A stretch of 64,000 nucleotides of DNA, from the NCBI RefSeq assembly GCF_036370855.1, contig NC_088100.1, positions 40,124,254 to 40,188,253 of the forward strand. Reading direction: 5' to 3'. This document shows, one piece after another, positions 1-12,420 of this stretch; position 1 is the first letter of the stretch, and every line of letters starts with the position of its first letter. The position numbers and the translations under genes are program-made. The notes beneath the pieces were generated by a model. That model was given only the letters and a program-made list of their open reading frames with translations, did no database searches and was not told the DNA's origin. Origin of the DNA: Dromaius novaehollandiae (Eukaryota > Chordata > Aves > Casuariiformes > Dromaiidae).

Positions 1-430
1 AAGACCAACTGGCATGGTCTGTCCTCCAAAACAGGGTGCACACTGGGATAGTCCCTGATGCTATTTCTTGAACCAGGTCTGGGATTTCTTTGTGCCAGAT
101 GGCATAAACCAGCAGAGTCATGGACAATGCAGACAGTTCACCACTATAAATGATCAAGTACTTGGGAATGTTCCCTGGCACTGTTTAACAGTAGCCAGAG
201 AGACAGGAACTATTAGGCAAAGACAGCATAAATATCTTAATCTCTGTGCTCAGATCTCTTGCAAGGCAATCGAGGTAGTAGTCTAAGGCTGACAAGGGCT
301 GGCCTTCACTGTCAAATTGGTGATCTAGCACTGGGAAGGATATAATCGGTCCCAGGTCAGGATGGAAACGGGGAGTCTTGTGGAAGAGCAAGAAAAACAT
401 AGTTTGGCAAGAATCTCACTGAAAAGCAGA
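1..430 (-). pseudogene. Unrecognised coding-like stretch, possible pseudogene or exon fragment
   Basis: On the minus strand one frame stays open from about 400 down to 185, starting at an ATG preceded by a pyrimidine-rich stretch ending in cag. After one TAA at about 183-185 the same frame continues open to the window edge. The translation is not low-complexity: it has a hydrophobic run with residues KYLIIYSGELSALSM and then WHKEIPDL. I do not recognise the family. It could be a decayed gene, an exon cut by the window edge, a transposon fragment, or chance. Nothing about its function can be inferred, and the single stop argues against an intact exon in this frame. Confidence 0.2.
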
Positions 431-1750
431 GCTGACTGGGCAGAAAAAAAATTTAACAGGAAAATTTGCCCCAAATAGCATGTTTAAAAAGACTGAAAAT
501 TAAAGTTTTTCAGAGATATAAAAGGATGCTTTTATTTGTATGAATTAATGAAAAATGAGGGACAGAATTTTAAAAATCTTTTTGTTTCAGTATTTGGCCC
601 ATTTATCTCTTTCCTTATGTTTCCCTCTTTCAATATTGCCATAGTAAGTAGCGGGGGGTGAGATAGGAGGTTGAGACTGGGTGAGGGGAGAAAACAGTGG
701 AAACCTGACTTTTTAAATTATGCTTTAAGAACTCAGCAATGATAACTATTGGAAGAACTGTGATTATTCTGTACATATTTTTAAAATCAAAAACAAATGA
801 TAAAAATATTAGTGTATCTTTTTATTTTCCAAAGAAACCATGTGTTTTTTGGACAGAGTTAATTGACAGAATTTGAAAAAAGTCCTAAGTGAAAAAGGGT
901 ATGTTGTTACCTGGAATCTGTGCGCTATATTTTTAAAGTTCTTAAAATTTTGAAGTACAGCAAAACACCTGATAGTGTTTCTGTTGTGCTGAACCCTCAT
1001 GTACAATAGATTTTTTCTAGTTTCTGATTTCACTACAAATAGCCAGAGTACAAGAATGATCTACTGTTAATTTAGAAATAATTGTGTGTGTGAAATTCCC
1101 CTGGATTGAATCAGTTTACCACCAGGCTGTAAGGTATCCTGCTTTTCTACCACTAGATGGCATTCAAGGGCCATAATACTCCAAAGGGGACGAGCAGCAA
1201 AAGAAAATGCCTCTTAGAAAAATAAAATACAAAGCATCCAAACCGTTTTGATTCTCAATAATGCTTCTCTAATATATTCATATTTTCATAGTTCCAATGA
1301 AATAAATCTGTAAAAATGAAAAACGATATTTGAGGAGAAAGGAGCTTTCCTCTGAGACATAACTGAATATGCATGTGGGGACGCGGACATGAGATCTGAG
1401 GGAATCGGCACCTTCGTTCTCCCACGACACGAGTGAGAGCAGTGTTCAGAGTGAAGCTGCTCTGGCAGCAGTATTACAATTAGGAGAATTCAACAGTAAT
1501 AGCTGATTGTCTTAGTCTATGTCAGTAGTGACAGGGGCTGGCAAAAGGCAATCAAACAGGACTTTTTTTTTCTTCCAGATACAGACAAAACAGAGAGAGA
1601 AAAGGTGAGATGCATTAACTTGACCGTATGTCTATATAGACATGATTTCCCAGTTGTGTGGCACCCACACAGAAAAAAACTCTTTAAAATAGTTCTGTAT
1701 TTGTCTTCCTTTTTAAAGTTCAGCACCTCCTTACCAGCAGGCAGTACCAT
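431..1750. other. Intergenic, nothing recognised
   Basis: AT-rich sequence with short chance open frames on both strands. I found no splice-flanked coding segment, no RNA gene and no repeat that I could name. Confidence 0.6.
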
Positions 1751-1754
1751 TAAA

Positions 1755-1850
1755 GCAACACGAGATCTCAGAGCTGAGCCTGCTGAGAGCAGGAGCTTGT
1801 ACTAGGGACCTCCAGAGGTCCCTTCTCACCTGAATCACCCTGTGAGTCTC
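1755..1850 (+). mobile_element. CR1 LINE 3'-end fragment
   Basis: About 100 bases match the conserved 3' untranslated tail of avian CR1 retrotransposons in sense orientation: gagcctgctgagagcagg, then ctagggacctccagaggtcc, then cttctcacct. The agggacctc-ca-gaggtccct hairpin at about 1804-1823 is the stem-loop that CR1 tails normally carry. The rest of the element is missing, as expected for a strongly 5'-truncated copy. The octamer repeat that normally ends CR1 is not preserved. Confidence 0.65.
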
Positions 1851-4800
1851 TGGCCTCATGAGGAATAAAGAAAGACTGCAGCTTCTTCATGGATAAGAAG
1901 TGTATCCAGAGTGGTAAAAGTATTAGTGGTGTTGCAGCCATGACAGTCTGAGAGTGTGAGCTAGGTCAACTTTGCAGAGAGAGGTAAGCCAACTGACAGA
2001 ACTGGAAAGGAGGGGAAAGCTTTAGAAAATATAAGCATTTCTTTAGCTCTGAAAGAAAACAGCAAACTTCAAGCTAAGTACAGGCAGGGAATACCATCTG
2101 AGTTCAATCAATTAAATTAGATTAAAGAAAAGGATGGCTTGCACCTCTCTAGTACAAAGAAAGGTTTGAAAGAAGAGAGGTGACAGAATCGCAGCTTCTG
2201 TGGTGTAGAGAAAGACATGGTAGAAGTAGCGAAAGACTCATCAGGAAAAACTGTGATACTCTAGAAAACAAGTGTCTCTGTCAAGTCTTTAATCTTTTTT
2301 AATCAAGCCTTGCTATGAATCTTAGTTCTCTGTTTAATTTTTTTAAGTCTGACTTGGCAAACCAACATTCCTGTCATTTACTGACCATGTGAGCTCATTC
2401 CAGGGACTAGTAGTTGCTTGGTTTCACTCACCTGAAGACATCTGGTGCACTGAGTTTCTAAGTTTCCATTTCTTGGGATATTTGTTGCAGCGTTTCTAGA
2501 GATATTCTCAGAATTTGCTTCTCTAATGCAGTTTAGATCCATTTAGGATTTGATGGCTGCAGGATATGTTTGCTTCTGGTAAGGATTTTGCCATGACTGG
2601 GCAAATGGTTGTCTCAGGGTGAAAAGGTGGGAATCCCAGAAAAGCTAAGTAAAAATGTGATTTTCTCCAGTTACAAGTTGTTATCATTTTGGGGCTTGCT
2701 GCATGGGCATATATAGGGTAGTCTGAAACAAGCAGGTTGATAGGGTAGGAGCATTTGGTTGATAGGGCTTTATCTTTGTATCAGTAGTAAGTGTGTATTC
2801 AGTATTCAGGCAGTTCATCAAAAAATGAATATTCATGTCCCTGGAGATGTGTCCTTTGTCCAGAGGAAATCACCCCCGGAGCAAAGGGTATTGTCCTCAG
2901 AACAGGGATGGTGGTAACTTCAAACTCATTTGTACAGAGTAGCCTTTAGGGGTATTTGGTTGCTGGTATTCTGAAGAGAATCATGTTGGTCTCCGGGTCT
3001 TCAGTATATGACAATTTGTAATTATCTTTCTGCTGCTGATTATGATGTCTAGAAAGAAAATGACGGAGTTACAGCAGCATGGTTCAGAGTACAGCTAGCC
3101 TGCAAACCATGGAGTTAGAAGGAATGTGTCTGGAAGCTGTAATACCACAGAGGCCTCCTGCCAAATTTTTTCAGCATAAGCAACAGCTGAGGGACAGCAC
3201 GCTGAACAGGAGGCCCGTGGTCAGCACTGGTGTGGCAGTTCCCAAAATACTGAATGCAGGTGGCAAGAAAGGAATCCCAGGACCAGTCAACTGATTCAAA
3301 GAAATATGGATTTAAATCTCATTTCTAATTAGCCCCTAATTTCCAGGTGCCTTTCAGTGTTGTGTACTTTGTACTTCCTACAACATAGACCTATCTATGA
3401 AGAATTAGAAACAGAGTAGTCACACATAGTAGTCACACAGCTGCTTACATTTCTGGAGTCTTTATGTGCTTTTCTAGATGCACAGCACAGAACTTAGGGC
3501 CTAAAAGTTAAAATGATGGCTTTAATGGGTAAGGTGAATTTAAGCTAGTTTATACTTCTCCAGTTCTGGACCATTCCAGATGCTGGAAACCCTTTGTGGA
3601 ATAATTTAGATGCTGCAGCCTTGAAGATAAGGTTACTCTGGGCTGAAGTCCTGCCTAGAGTACCTTTAGTTCTGCATGTACAAACTTGTTCTTCCAGCCT
3701 TTGCACTTTTTTCCACACCAGAGCTTGAGGGAGAGGAGAGGCTCTCAGGGGAAATCTTGTGGTCCTCTTTTACACTATCTGCTTAGAGGACTGATCAGAT
3801 ACAGAACTTGTCCAAACTCTCTTCCTGTAAGGCCCATTTTATGTTACCTGAAGAGATGGGAGTGGGTGCTGTGGTTTCCACTCTTACACTACTATCTGCA
3901 ACGCACAAGATTTTCTGCCCAGCCCCTTGAACTGATGTTTTAAAACAACAAAAGCAGAAAAACACACTTTTTCTGAACAGGAAATGGCAACAGTTTTACT
4001 TGATACTTCATACTATAGTGTAATATAAAATAGAAGAAAGAGGAAATCCCAAGGGCAGAGAGTTTTAACTATAAGCATCAAAATAGTGATTGCAAATTGG
4101 GTTTTAGGAACTACAAAGCACAGTTCAAAGACGTGATCATTTCTCAACAGAGATTCAGTATATAGTATAAGCATTATGTCTTAACACATTCTTCATTTAA
4201 GATTCCCAGTGTTATCCTTGCCCCTTAGCCACTCTCTAATCAGTCAAAAAAGACAAAAAAAAAACTTGATTATTATCTGCACTATGTTCATGGCTGCATG
4301 GACACCCAGAATCACATTGGCTAGTAAGAAATATTGTTCCATGATCATTAGCTTCTGCCTATAGAGCCCCAACATCCAGTTTGAAAGTCAGGAATTAGAA
4401 CTCTTTCCTGAGCTGATCCTTAACAAACATCTTTTCTGTATTCAAGCACTTCACAGAAATCTATTGCACTCCTGACACCAACAACAGGCTGATGGTGCCA
4501 AAGTACAGGGAAACCACACAGTGCAGGAAGGGTAGTTGTTATAATAAAGCTTTATACTGTCTCCACAGGCTGCTTTATTATCTTAAGCTTTCTGCTATTT
4601 TTCAGGCTCCTTTTTCCCTCCCCACTGCCTGAAAATATATTCAAAGCAATATCATACTTTCTGTTCTGCCTGGCACAGAAAATATTCAATAATACTAGGA
4701 AACTAGAAAGCATCCCCATTAGGAACCCTGTACCATTAGGAACCTCTATATTATTACCCCAGCACTGGTTAATGCCTCATGTCCGAGAAGTAAAGAAGTT

Positions 4801-5278
4801 GGAAAAAAAAAAGGCAAGCAAGCCCCATCATGAGCAAGTATCTGAGCTAGCAAACATACAGTAGAGCAAAATATTGTTTCTAATGCCCACAGGGCCAACT
4901 TATTTCTTGAAGTACTGGATTTGTTCATGTTTGCCAGTACCTTTGCATTCATAGCTACAAACGTTACTAATGGTCATGCAATTACTCATCTCTCTTAAAC
5001 ATTAATTTAAAGAAGTTTCAGATTGTTAGCTCCAGCCCTTCACTTTAAGGCCCTACCAGCTGCAACTCTTTCCCTTAGGCTTCCAGGCAACTGCTCTCCC
5101 TTTGCGTTCTTTCAGGAACACAGTTGAGTGTTTTATCCTTAAATGTATTTGGTGACTTTTCAGAATTACTTTGTTATTGTATCCTTCTCATGGAGATATT
5201 CACATAAGGAAATTATGAACTTCTCCCTACCATCGTGACCTTTCCAAGATAAATCAAGAGTGGCCTCACAATGACATT
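1851..5278. other. Intergenic, nothing recognised
   Basis: Gene-free sequence downstream of the CGA 3' end. It contains only short open frames, for example a 71-codon frame at 3079-3294 with no similarity I know. No repeat family was identified with confidence. Confidence 0.55.
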
Positions 5279-5279
5279 G

Positions 5280-5808
5280 GCCAGGTCCCTCAGCGCTCGT
5301 GGGCCCATGGTCTCATCACGGCCCATGGACTTGTGTAAGTCCAGTTTAAGTGTTCCCTAAACTCAGCCTCCTCCACCAAGGGTAAGTCCTCCTTGCTCCA
5401 GACTTCCCCTCTGGTCTCAGCAACCTGCGGTTCCTGAAGACCTCTCTTACCAGTAAACACTGAGGCAAAGAAAGCACTGAGTACCTCAGCTGCTTCTGTA
5501 TTCTTTGTCACCAGGGCCCCTGCCCCATTTAGCAGTGGGCCGACATTTTCCCTAACCTTCCTTTTGCTGCTTATGTACTTGTAGAAGCCTTTCTTGCTGC
5601 CCTTCAAGCTCCTCACCAAATTCAACTCCAGATGGACTTTGTTTCTCCTAACCCTATCCCTGCAGGTTTGGACAGTGTCTCTATATTTCTCCTGGGTCAC
5701 CTGTCCCTGTTTCCACCTCTTGTACATTTCCTTTTTGTGTTTGAATTTAGTCAGGAGCTCCTTGTTCATCCATGCAGGCTTCCTGCTACTTTGCTTCATT
5801 TCAGGTTT
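5280..5808 (-). mobile_element. CR1 LINE fragment, ORF2 segment upstream of and into the RT domain
   Basis: Reading the minus strand gives a long open frame with the typical CR1 ORF2 linker before the reverse transcriptase: AWMNKELLTKFKHKK, then KGFYKYISSKRK, then VGPLLNGAGALVTKN, FFASVFTGK and WSKEDLPLVEE. This stretch normally leads into the RT fingers. The frame stays open to the fragment end (187 codons from the first ATG), but only a small part of the roughly 900-residue ORF2 is present, so it is not functional. The fragment lacks the CR1 3' end, which is unusual because CR1 copies normally keep the 3' end and lose the 5' end. It abuts an oppositely oriented CR1 piece at about 5810. Confidence 0.9.
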
Positions 5809-5811
5809 CAA

Positions 5812-6665
5812 ACGTAAGGTAATGCATCTAGGGAAAGACAATCCAAACCACACCTACATGATGCTGAATACAGAACTGACAGCAGCATCTCAAAAAAAAG
5901 ATTTTCAAATCACCATTGACAATGCTCTGAAGTCATCAAAAAAAGTCTAAACAATACTTAGTATTATCAGAAAGGGTACTGAGAACAAGACAGAGGACAT
6001 CATTTTGCTTCTACATGTAACTTTGGTGTAACCACACTTGAGTACAATTTATGGTCTGCTCTCTGTGTCTGAAGAAGGATGCAGTGGAGTTAGAGTAGGT
6101 ACAGAGAAAAACAACTAAAATCATCAAACAGCTGCCTGACAAGGAGAATCTAAAAAATGCTGTGCTGTTTAGCATGGAGAGGAAAAGATTAAGAAGAGAA
6201 AAAACTGAGAATTAAAAAATCATGAAGGCAAGGGATAAGGTGATGACAAAGGCAGAATCATTCACCAAATCCCATAATATTAGAATTAGAAGGCATTCAA
6301 TATAACTAGGAGATCAGTTTAAAACAGATTAAAGAAAGTACTTATTACACTTCTGGAACTTGTTGTGACAGGAGATTATGGAAGCAGATGATACCAGCAG
6401 CTTCAAATTAGAACTAGACAAATTTATGGACAACAGGTCCATACATAGATACAAAAACAACAAGGCAGAGTTGTACCCTGTAATACCCCTAATAAAACAT
6501 CTGTGGATACTGAGGGTGATACAAGGGAAATAGACTGCAAGAAGCAACCAGACTCTTGTGCTTCCTCAAATAGCACCTGGTATTGCCAGTCAGAGTACTG
6601 GGCTAGATGGATGATTCCTTTGACCAGAAAGGCATTTCTTACACTCTTAGAACAACCAAAGCATG
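5812..6665 (+). mobile_element. Ancient CR1 LINE fragment, ORF2 C-terminus to 3' end
   Basis: Degenerate sense-strand CR1. The first bases encode the post-RT block (VMHLGKDNPN). Further along comes the block around ggtacagagaaaaacaacta, equivalent to the conserved VQRRATK segment. The fragment ends in the 3' tail ggctagatggatgattcctt followed by ggcatttcttacactctta, typical of old CR1 subfamilies. Many indels and stops are present. It joins the minus-strand CR1 fragment directly at about 5810. Confidence 0.8.
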
Positions 6666-8570
6666 GAGCAGAGAGAGATGTTTTTAAAAACAAACTATCA
6701 AATAAATAAAAACAAATTCCCAAGTAATTACACTGAGCTGAAGCCCTCTCCCAAAGCAAGGCCACTGGCTTTTTCATTATTTCTCCTCAACCAAAAGAAT
6801 ACTGGTTTCTTTCATATCTCAACATATATATCTCAATATAATGCACAAGTAAAGATGGCTTCCTATACTAGCCTGACCATGGGCCAATTGCTGGGTTAAC
6901 ATGTGCCAGAGGCTCAGGAAATTGCAGAGCAACAGGGAAATCTCTGAAAGTGGAAATCCTCCGGACACTTATGAAAAGTGTAACTGGTAGTTTCATTCCA
7001 TCATTAGATGTGTTTGCATGTTTCTTTAAGTTACATATAAATCTCTCTTTCTTCACAGCAACTCTTTTTGACATAACCAAATGGCCTTCTCTCCACTGCA
7101 TGAGGCTACTGCTATAGATTTATGTATTTAACTGTCTTCCAAATTAGTAAGGAGCAGCCTTTTATCTCAGAGCTGTAAAGGGGAGACATACAGTCTGTAA
7201 TTAGCCAGCCCTAAGTCCTGGGATAAGATTTTCTTCCCTCCTCACCACTGTTCAAAATCATTTTTTAGGCAAGCTGACAGCGTGAGAAAAGGAGGGCTAC
7301 TACTAATTTATAACTTCTTAGACTTGCTGAAAATAAGAAGTCTTGTCTGAAATTTAATTTCATTAAAATCTCCACAGCTTGAGAGCTTTACCTTCCTACT
7401 GAGAACATATCCCTCCTGATGCGAGTCCATCAGCTGTGGACTGGAAATTGCAGTACCTCTGAATCATCAGAAGGATTTTTAGCCTGGCACCTTAACGAGT
7501 GAGGCACTCATGCTATCTGTCCATCCGCACATCTGTCTGAGAGTTGCTCCTCAGTAATTTTTTAACTCTTCGGTCAGTTTCAAGCATTTCTGGATGATGG
7601 GTAACAACCTCAGACCTCTGACAGTCCTACCAGTTTTGTGAAAAATCAACACCCGGTAGTGGTAAAAGACAAATTCGGGGTCCTGTTGAAGAGAAGCCAG
7701 CTGCAGCCTATTCTCAGTCTATTCTGCCAACTGGCCAAACAGCGTGGTGGCACTGGCTGATGGCTCAGCGTATGCACAGCTCTGCGCCAGCCACAGTGGA
7801 GGCTATTAGATGGCGTTGCTGCAAGGACGAGGGAGAGGGATTTCTGAGGACATGGCAAAATGGGTCTTCAGGGATGCAGGACACACACTGACAGGAAATC
7901 AAGTTTCATCAGTTTCTCTGCTCAGGGAATGAATTTGTTGTTAGGACTGTGATGTAGGTTTATATAGGTCACTATGACAGTCAAAAACATTTCATTTATA
8001 TCTTCAGCCTGCTTGATCTTCAGCATTTTTAATCTGCAATATTAACCTGACTGATTTTTTGCTACTTATAAACCACACTCACAAAGACTTTGTTTTCTCT
8101 CCATGCTCAAACATCCCATGCCTGAAATAAAGAAGATGCACATTGTTCTATTGGTGTAAACAAGACATTAATCTCTGTTCCGATTGTGATATTGTCTTTC
8201 GGGGCCTTCTGGAATAAATATGACCGATTTAGACTCTATTTCAGCTATTTTCTATTGTAAGTAAATGATATCGTACTTTTCATTTTCCATTTCTACTGGC
8301 AATCTGGTATTGAGTCTCTATAGCTATCAGTCTAGACTGCCTTCCAGCATATACTCCCATTCAGATCCCAAGTGGCTTCTAAACTACTTATTCTCTATTA
8401 GGGTCAGCTGTATTAACTTCCTAATGACATGCAGCACTGTTTTTCCTAGCCCTGACTGTGTTTGAGCTAAGTGATTTAACATCATCACTATTCTGACTAT
8501 GGCCTTGTTTTTTACATTCACATGCATATATAAACAGTTAAATTCTGACCTGATTTGAACAGCTACACTA
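6666..8570. other. Intergenic, nothing recognised
   Basis: No coding exon, RNA gene or identifiable repeat was seen. Open frames here are short and lack supporting motifs. Confidence 0.55.
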
Positions 8571-8577
8571 TCAAAAA

Positions 8578-9592
8578 CAGTTGTATTGGGGTGTAAAGGG
8601 TGGCTGCTGAATCCAGTGGACTCCAGGACCCAGGGATTCCTCCTTTCCAGCCACTGGAGCCCAGCCCAGTATACTCTGAGGCACAGGAGGTCTCTTGTCC
8701 CCAGGCCGATGGATGTGGCTGCTATTCCCGTGAGCAGGTTTGGCCAGTAGCAAGGCTCAGCATGAATCCCGAAGAGGCGTATGCGCACGCACATGCACAC
8801 ACAGAGGACACTAATGTGGCTGGCCACACAAACTACCAGGCAGAGCACTGCCTTTAGCAACACTCACATAACCACCAATTCCCACATAAATGTAAATACA
8901 GAGAGTCCAGTCCTATTCCTCTCCTCCAGCTGATCAGGATTTAAGCTCACTACTGTAAACACACATGCCCTCACTCTCTAGATTCACAAGCATGCTGACA
9001 TTCACAGATCCCCTGAACATCAGCAAGGTTTGTAAGTCCATCTACTATCCATGCCAGGACCCTGGGCTCCCTTGCTTGCTATGCTGGTCTCCTCCTCCTT
9101 GCTGGCAAGTCCAGCTTGAAGTTCACTAGCAAAAGATGCATGCACCCACACACTCACCTCACGAGCAACCCCCCGGCCAATCACAGATCTCCTGAATATC
9201 AGCACAGGCTCTCAGTTCACCTAGTATCCATGCATAGACTCTGGGCCCCCTTACCCACCACTGGCCCAGACCTCGAGTCTTTCCAGACACACGTCTCCTC
9301 CTATTCATCAGTTAGTCCAGTTTGAAGTTCACTAGCAAATTGCACACACACACACACACAGAATTAAATTCACTGGGAAAAAATAAACCACCAGACCCTT
9401 TTATTGTCCCTCGTCTCTATTTTCCCATGCTTCTTCCCCCCAATCCACTCTGATCCCCCTTTCTCCACCTTTGGCCCTTCCCCTAAACATCCCATAATAC
9501 ATTTTGCACAGTCCCACAAGCCCTGTCCGATACCCCATAACAAGTTTTGCACAGTCCCACTGGCCTCCCTCAGATATCCCATAATACTCATG
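8578..9592 (+). mobile_element. LTR-like repeat, copy A, 3'-truncated
   Basis: This segment aligns by eye, with many substitutions and gaps, to the reverse complement of 14436-15365. Shared landmarks in the same order are ggctcagcatg, gccacacaaac, agtgcctttagcaacac, ctgatcaggattta, a CA-rich stretch, ttttcccatgctt and repeated cccataata blocks. Two long related non-coding copies without a LINE tail or poly(A), one followed by a primer-binding-site-like sequence, fit a solo or fragmentary endogenous retrovirus LTR. Copy A lacks the PBS end: similarity stops near the last cccataata. The exact ends are uncertain. Confidence 0.6.
9007..9360 (+). repeat. Imperfect tandem duplication inside LTR-like copy A, with (CA)9
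   Basis: Two units of about 175 bases follow one another. Each contains agatc.cctgaa.atcagca, then tatccatgc, then actctgggc or ccctgggct, then agtccag.ttgaagttcacta, then a CA-rich stretch. The second unit ends in (CA)9 at 9343-9360. Tandem duplicated blocks are common in retroviral U3 regions, which supports the LTR reading but does not prove it. Confidence 0.6.
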
Positions 9593-12155
9593 TTAGTCTT
9601 GTTTCCCCCTTATCAGCTACAGAGTTTAGACTGACCCCCTTCAAGGCTGTGCCTGAGTAGTTAGCTTAATGGCCCATCAATCAGTGGCTAAACAGCTGTG
9701 GTCTTCGTTGTTGTCTCTGTTATCACCTGCTTGTTAGGATTGTGTATCTGTGCGCTTAATTTATCACTTTCCTTGTTATTTGTTATTTCTTTATAGTAAA
9801 CAGCTTTAACCAGAAAACTTGACGAACCAGATGTACTCACATTCTGCATATCCTTACAATATATACTTTGTAAGTTCATGATGCATGGGGTTGCATTAGA
9901 GGGGGGAAGGATCTGTAAGTTGAGAAGTCCATGAATAACTGGTTTTGTACAAGCAAGAGGGAACAGTAGTTGAGAAAGAAAATGAAAAACAGAATAGACA
10001 TCTCAATGACACATGGCTACAGCATCCCACATGTCTTCTTTAAAGTATAGACTTTACTCTAATTTATTACTGTACAATGTAAAATTTTACTTTACAATGT
10101 AAAATTATGAAAGTTGTTTCAGAAGATGTAAAGAGAAGTTTATCATGTCACCATCCTGCTATTCCGGGCAGCACAGGAATACACAGTCAAGCAAGTAAAA
10201 GATGCTGCCAAAGCAGCTCACTCGAGTAAGAGGCCATCCAAAGAAAAGTTTGACAGGACAAAAAGGCACAGCTCCACTGCAAGTGAACTTCAGAGAGCAT
10301 GTCTGCGGGCTCTCCATTTCAGTCCTGTTAATTATGAGAAAATGTGATACCATTCCCAAAGGTAATCAGCTTTCAGCTTGTGATTGCTCCTTTCTCATTG
10401 CCTAGAAATCCCAGGCAGGACCTGGCTCCCCTGCAAAAGTACCTGCATCAATCATGTCTAATAAAATTGTACAACAGTTTGGAGCTGTGAGTCAGCTTTA
10501 GGGGCTATGTGAATTAGTCCCAGGTCTGTGGTGAGACAGGGAGATGGTTCAGAATGGTACCGCATGTATTCCTGTAATGACTTGAGTGATGATCTAGAAT
10601 GAGAAATCAGACTTCTCATTGTGAAAAGCTGTGCTGCTATTACTATTAAACTCATCCTCATGACCACCCTACTGGACTACCTCCCCTTTGACCAGATGTA
10701 ATGTTGAAGCAAACAAGATTTAGATAAAGTGTTAGGGAAAACTTTCCAGAAGAGTGAAACTTTACAGCATGCTAAGAATAGTGAAGCAGCTAGATCAGTA
10801 TCATTGGCAGATTTTGGAATCCACAGCTGGAAGTTTTCAGGAGCAAGTCAGTCCAAACATCTCCCAAGAATGGCAAGGCATAGCTGATCCTGCCCTGGGA
10901 CATGGGACTGGACCAGGCTGGTGGTTCCCAGGAGGAGAGACTGAACCAGTGGTGTAAGGCATGGGAATTAAACTAATAAGATGTACTGGACATTTGCTGA
11001 ATAACTTTTCTCTGAGAATCAGAACTGGAGATCTCGTACTTGTGAGAAGAAGTCTTTTCCACAAAGCCCCAAAATTGCATTCTTAGAAGGTAGCACAGAA
11101 TTTGCATTCCAGTAGACAGAAAGAGTGTATGAATAGTGGATTTAAACCATCATAAGATCCTGCCAGTCCTGGGCTGCTCGAGGGTGTCATCATAGCTTAG
11201 CCCTGGAGATCTGTCTAAACCACTGCAGTCATTTAGTATCGCAGCAGACATCAGCCACGGCTATGCCCTAGGACAGACTAGCCACCCTCACAGCCTCACC
11301 CCAGGCAATCTTCCATGTCCCCATGAGAAGCTCTGCAAAGGTTTCTTACTGCTGCCTTCACAGCATCTGCTGTAGGGAAATCATCTTGCAAATATATCTT
11401 GAGGCTTTTTGGCACAGCACATCCCTCGCAGCCAGCAATCCCAGACATTAGGGCTAAGAGAAACTGAATTAATTTACCTCAGGTTCCCTGGGGCTCCAGA
11501 CTGGCAAGCAGTTCCTCCACAGGCACTACTCCAACCCACTACAACTGAGCAAGTGCTATCTCTAAAATCCCAATTTAAGGTTTTAAGGTCATGTGTTCTG
11601 AATACATATTCTGTGGTCCACTTCTGGCCTGACATATACCCTCCCTTACCCATTTGTATACTTGGACCTACCACACTGCATTTAGGACTTAATGAAGACC
11701 TATACCATACTTCCCAGACATACCTGAAATAGCTAATAGAGCTGCACCACTTCTCTCTTCCACCATTGCTACACCAAATTGTACAAATCCTTTATAGCAT
11801 CTGATTATGCATCCATTTATCTATATGGGAGGAGAATAAGTTCAAAGAAAAGTAAAAGATGGCATAGAAAGACAGAGTACTGTGAATAGATCAGACACCG
11901 TTAAACTTTCTGCCCACAAGGAAAAGAAAAAACAGAACAGAAATGGGAGAAAAAAAGTGTTGGATCTTCAAAAAAAATCTAAACATCACTAAAAGAATAA
12001 GAGGAAATTATTGCTTCTTTTTCTGTCCACTTTCCCATCCCTCCCTCCCTCTCCTAAAAAAAAAAAAAAAAAAAAGACACCCTAGAAATTAACTCCAGCA
12101 AAATCTTTTCTTTTTGTTTTAAGCTATTAAATCATCATTTTTCCTCAAGAAACAT
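9593..12155. other. Intergenic, downstream of CGA
   Basis: No gene was recognised. Small features are a near-perfect tandem pair of 20-base units at 10067-10106 (one mismatch) and an A21 run at 12056-12076 close to the CGA 3' end. The 107-codon plus frame at 11409-11732 has no motif or splice context and is not called. Confidence 0.55.
12056..12076 (+). repeat. Poly-A run (A21)
   Basis: A homopolymer of 21 adenines preceded by a pyrimidine-rich stretch (ccctccctccctctcct). On the minus strand it lies about 100 bases past the CGA polyadenylation signal. It could be a microsatellite or a retroposon tail remnant. Confidence 0.9.
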
Positions 12156-12173
12156 TGATGATTTAACTGACAA

Positions 12174-12179
12174 TTTATT
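12174..12179 (-). terminator. CGA: CGA polyadenylation signal AATAAA
   Basis: The minus strand reads AATAAA here, about 240 bases past the CGA stop codon. That gives a short 3' untranslated region of about 0.26 kb, as is usual for this gene. Cleavage would be expected at about 12150-12164. No better signal lies between it and the stop codon. Confidence 0.7.
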
Positions 12180-12420
12180 TTAAAAATAGATCAAGCCTGT
12201 GGTTGTCATGCAAGTGCTGTATTTTATCCCTAATGGAAATAATCAAGCTTACTTAAATGCATGAAGAAGCAAAGAGAAAATAAAACAGCCATCCATCTTA
12301 TTGGAAGGTCTACTTAATGTCTTGACCAGAAAATGTAAGATTTTACACAGTAGTGCTATAGAAGCCGAAAAACAAATATTCCATTCACCGTTATCCTTGA
12401 TCATTAACAAAGGGACAGCT

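Noticed and set aside
5594-5950. 118-codon plus frame
   Set aside because: Antisense of the CR1 ORF2 fragment running into the oppositely oriented CR1 piece.
8384-8863. 159-codon minus frame
   Set aside because: Covers the start of LTR-like copy A in antisense; composition is set by the CA/CG-rich repeat.
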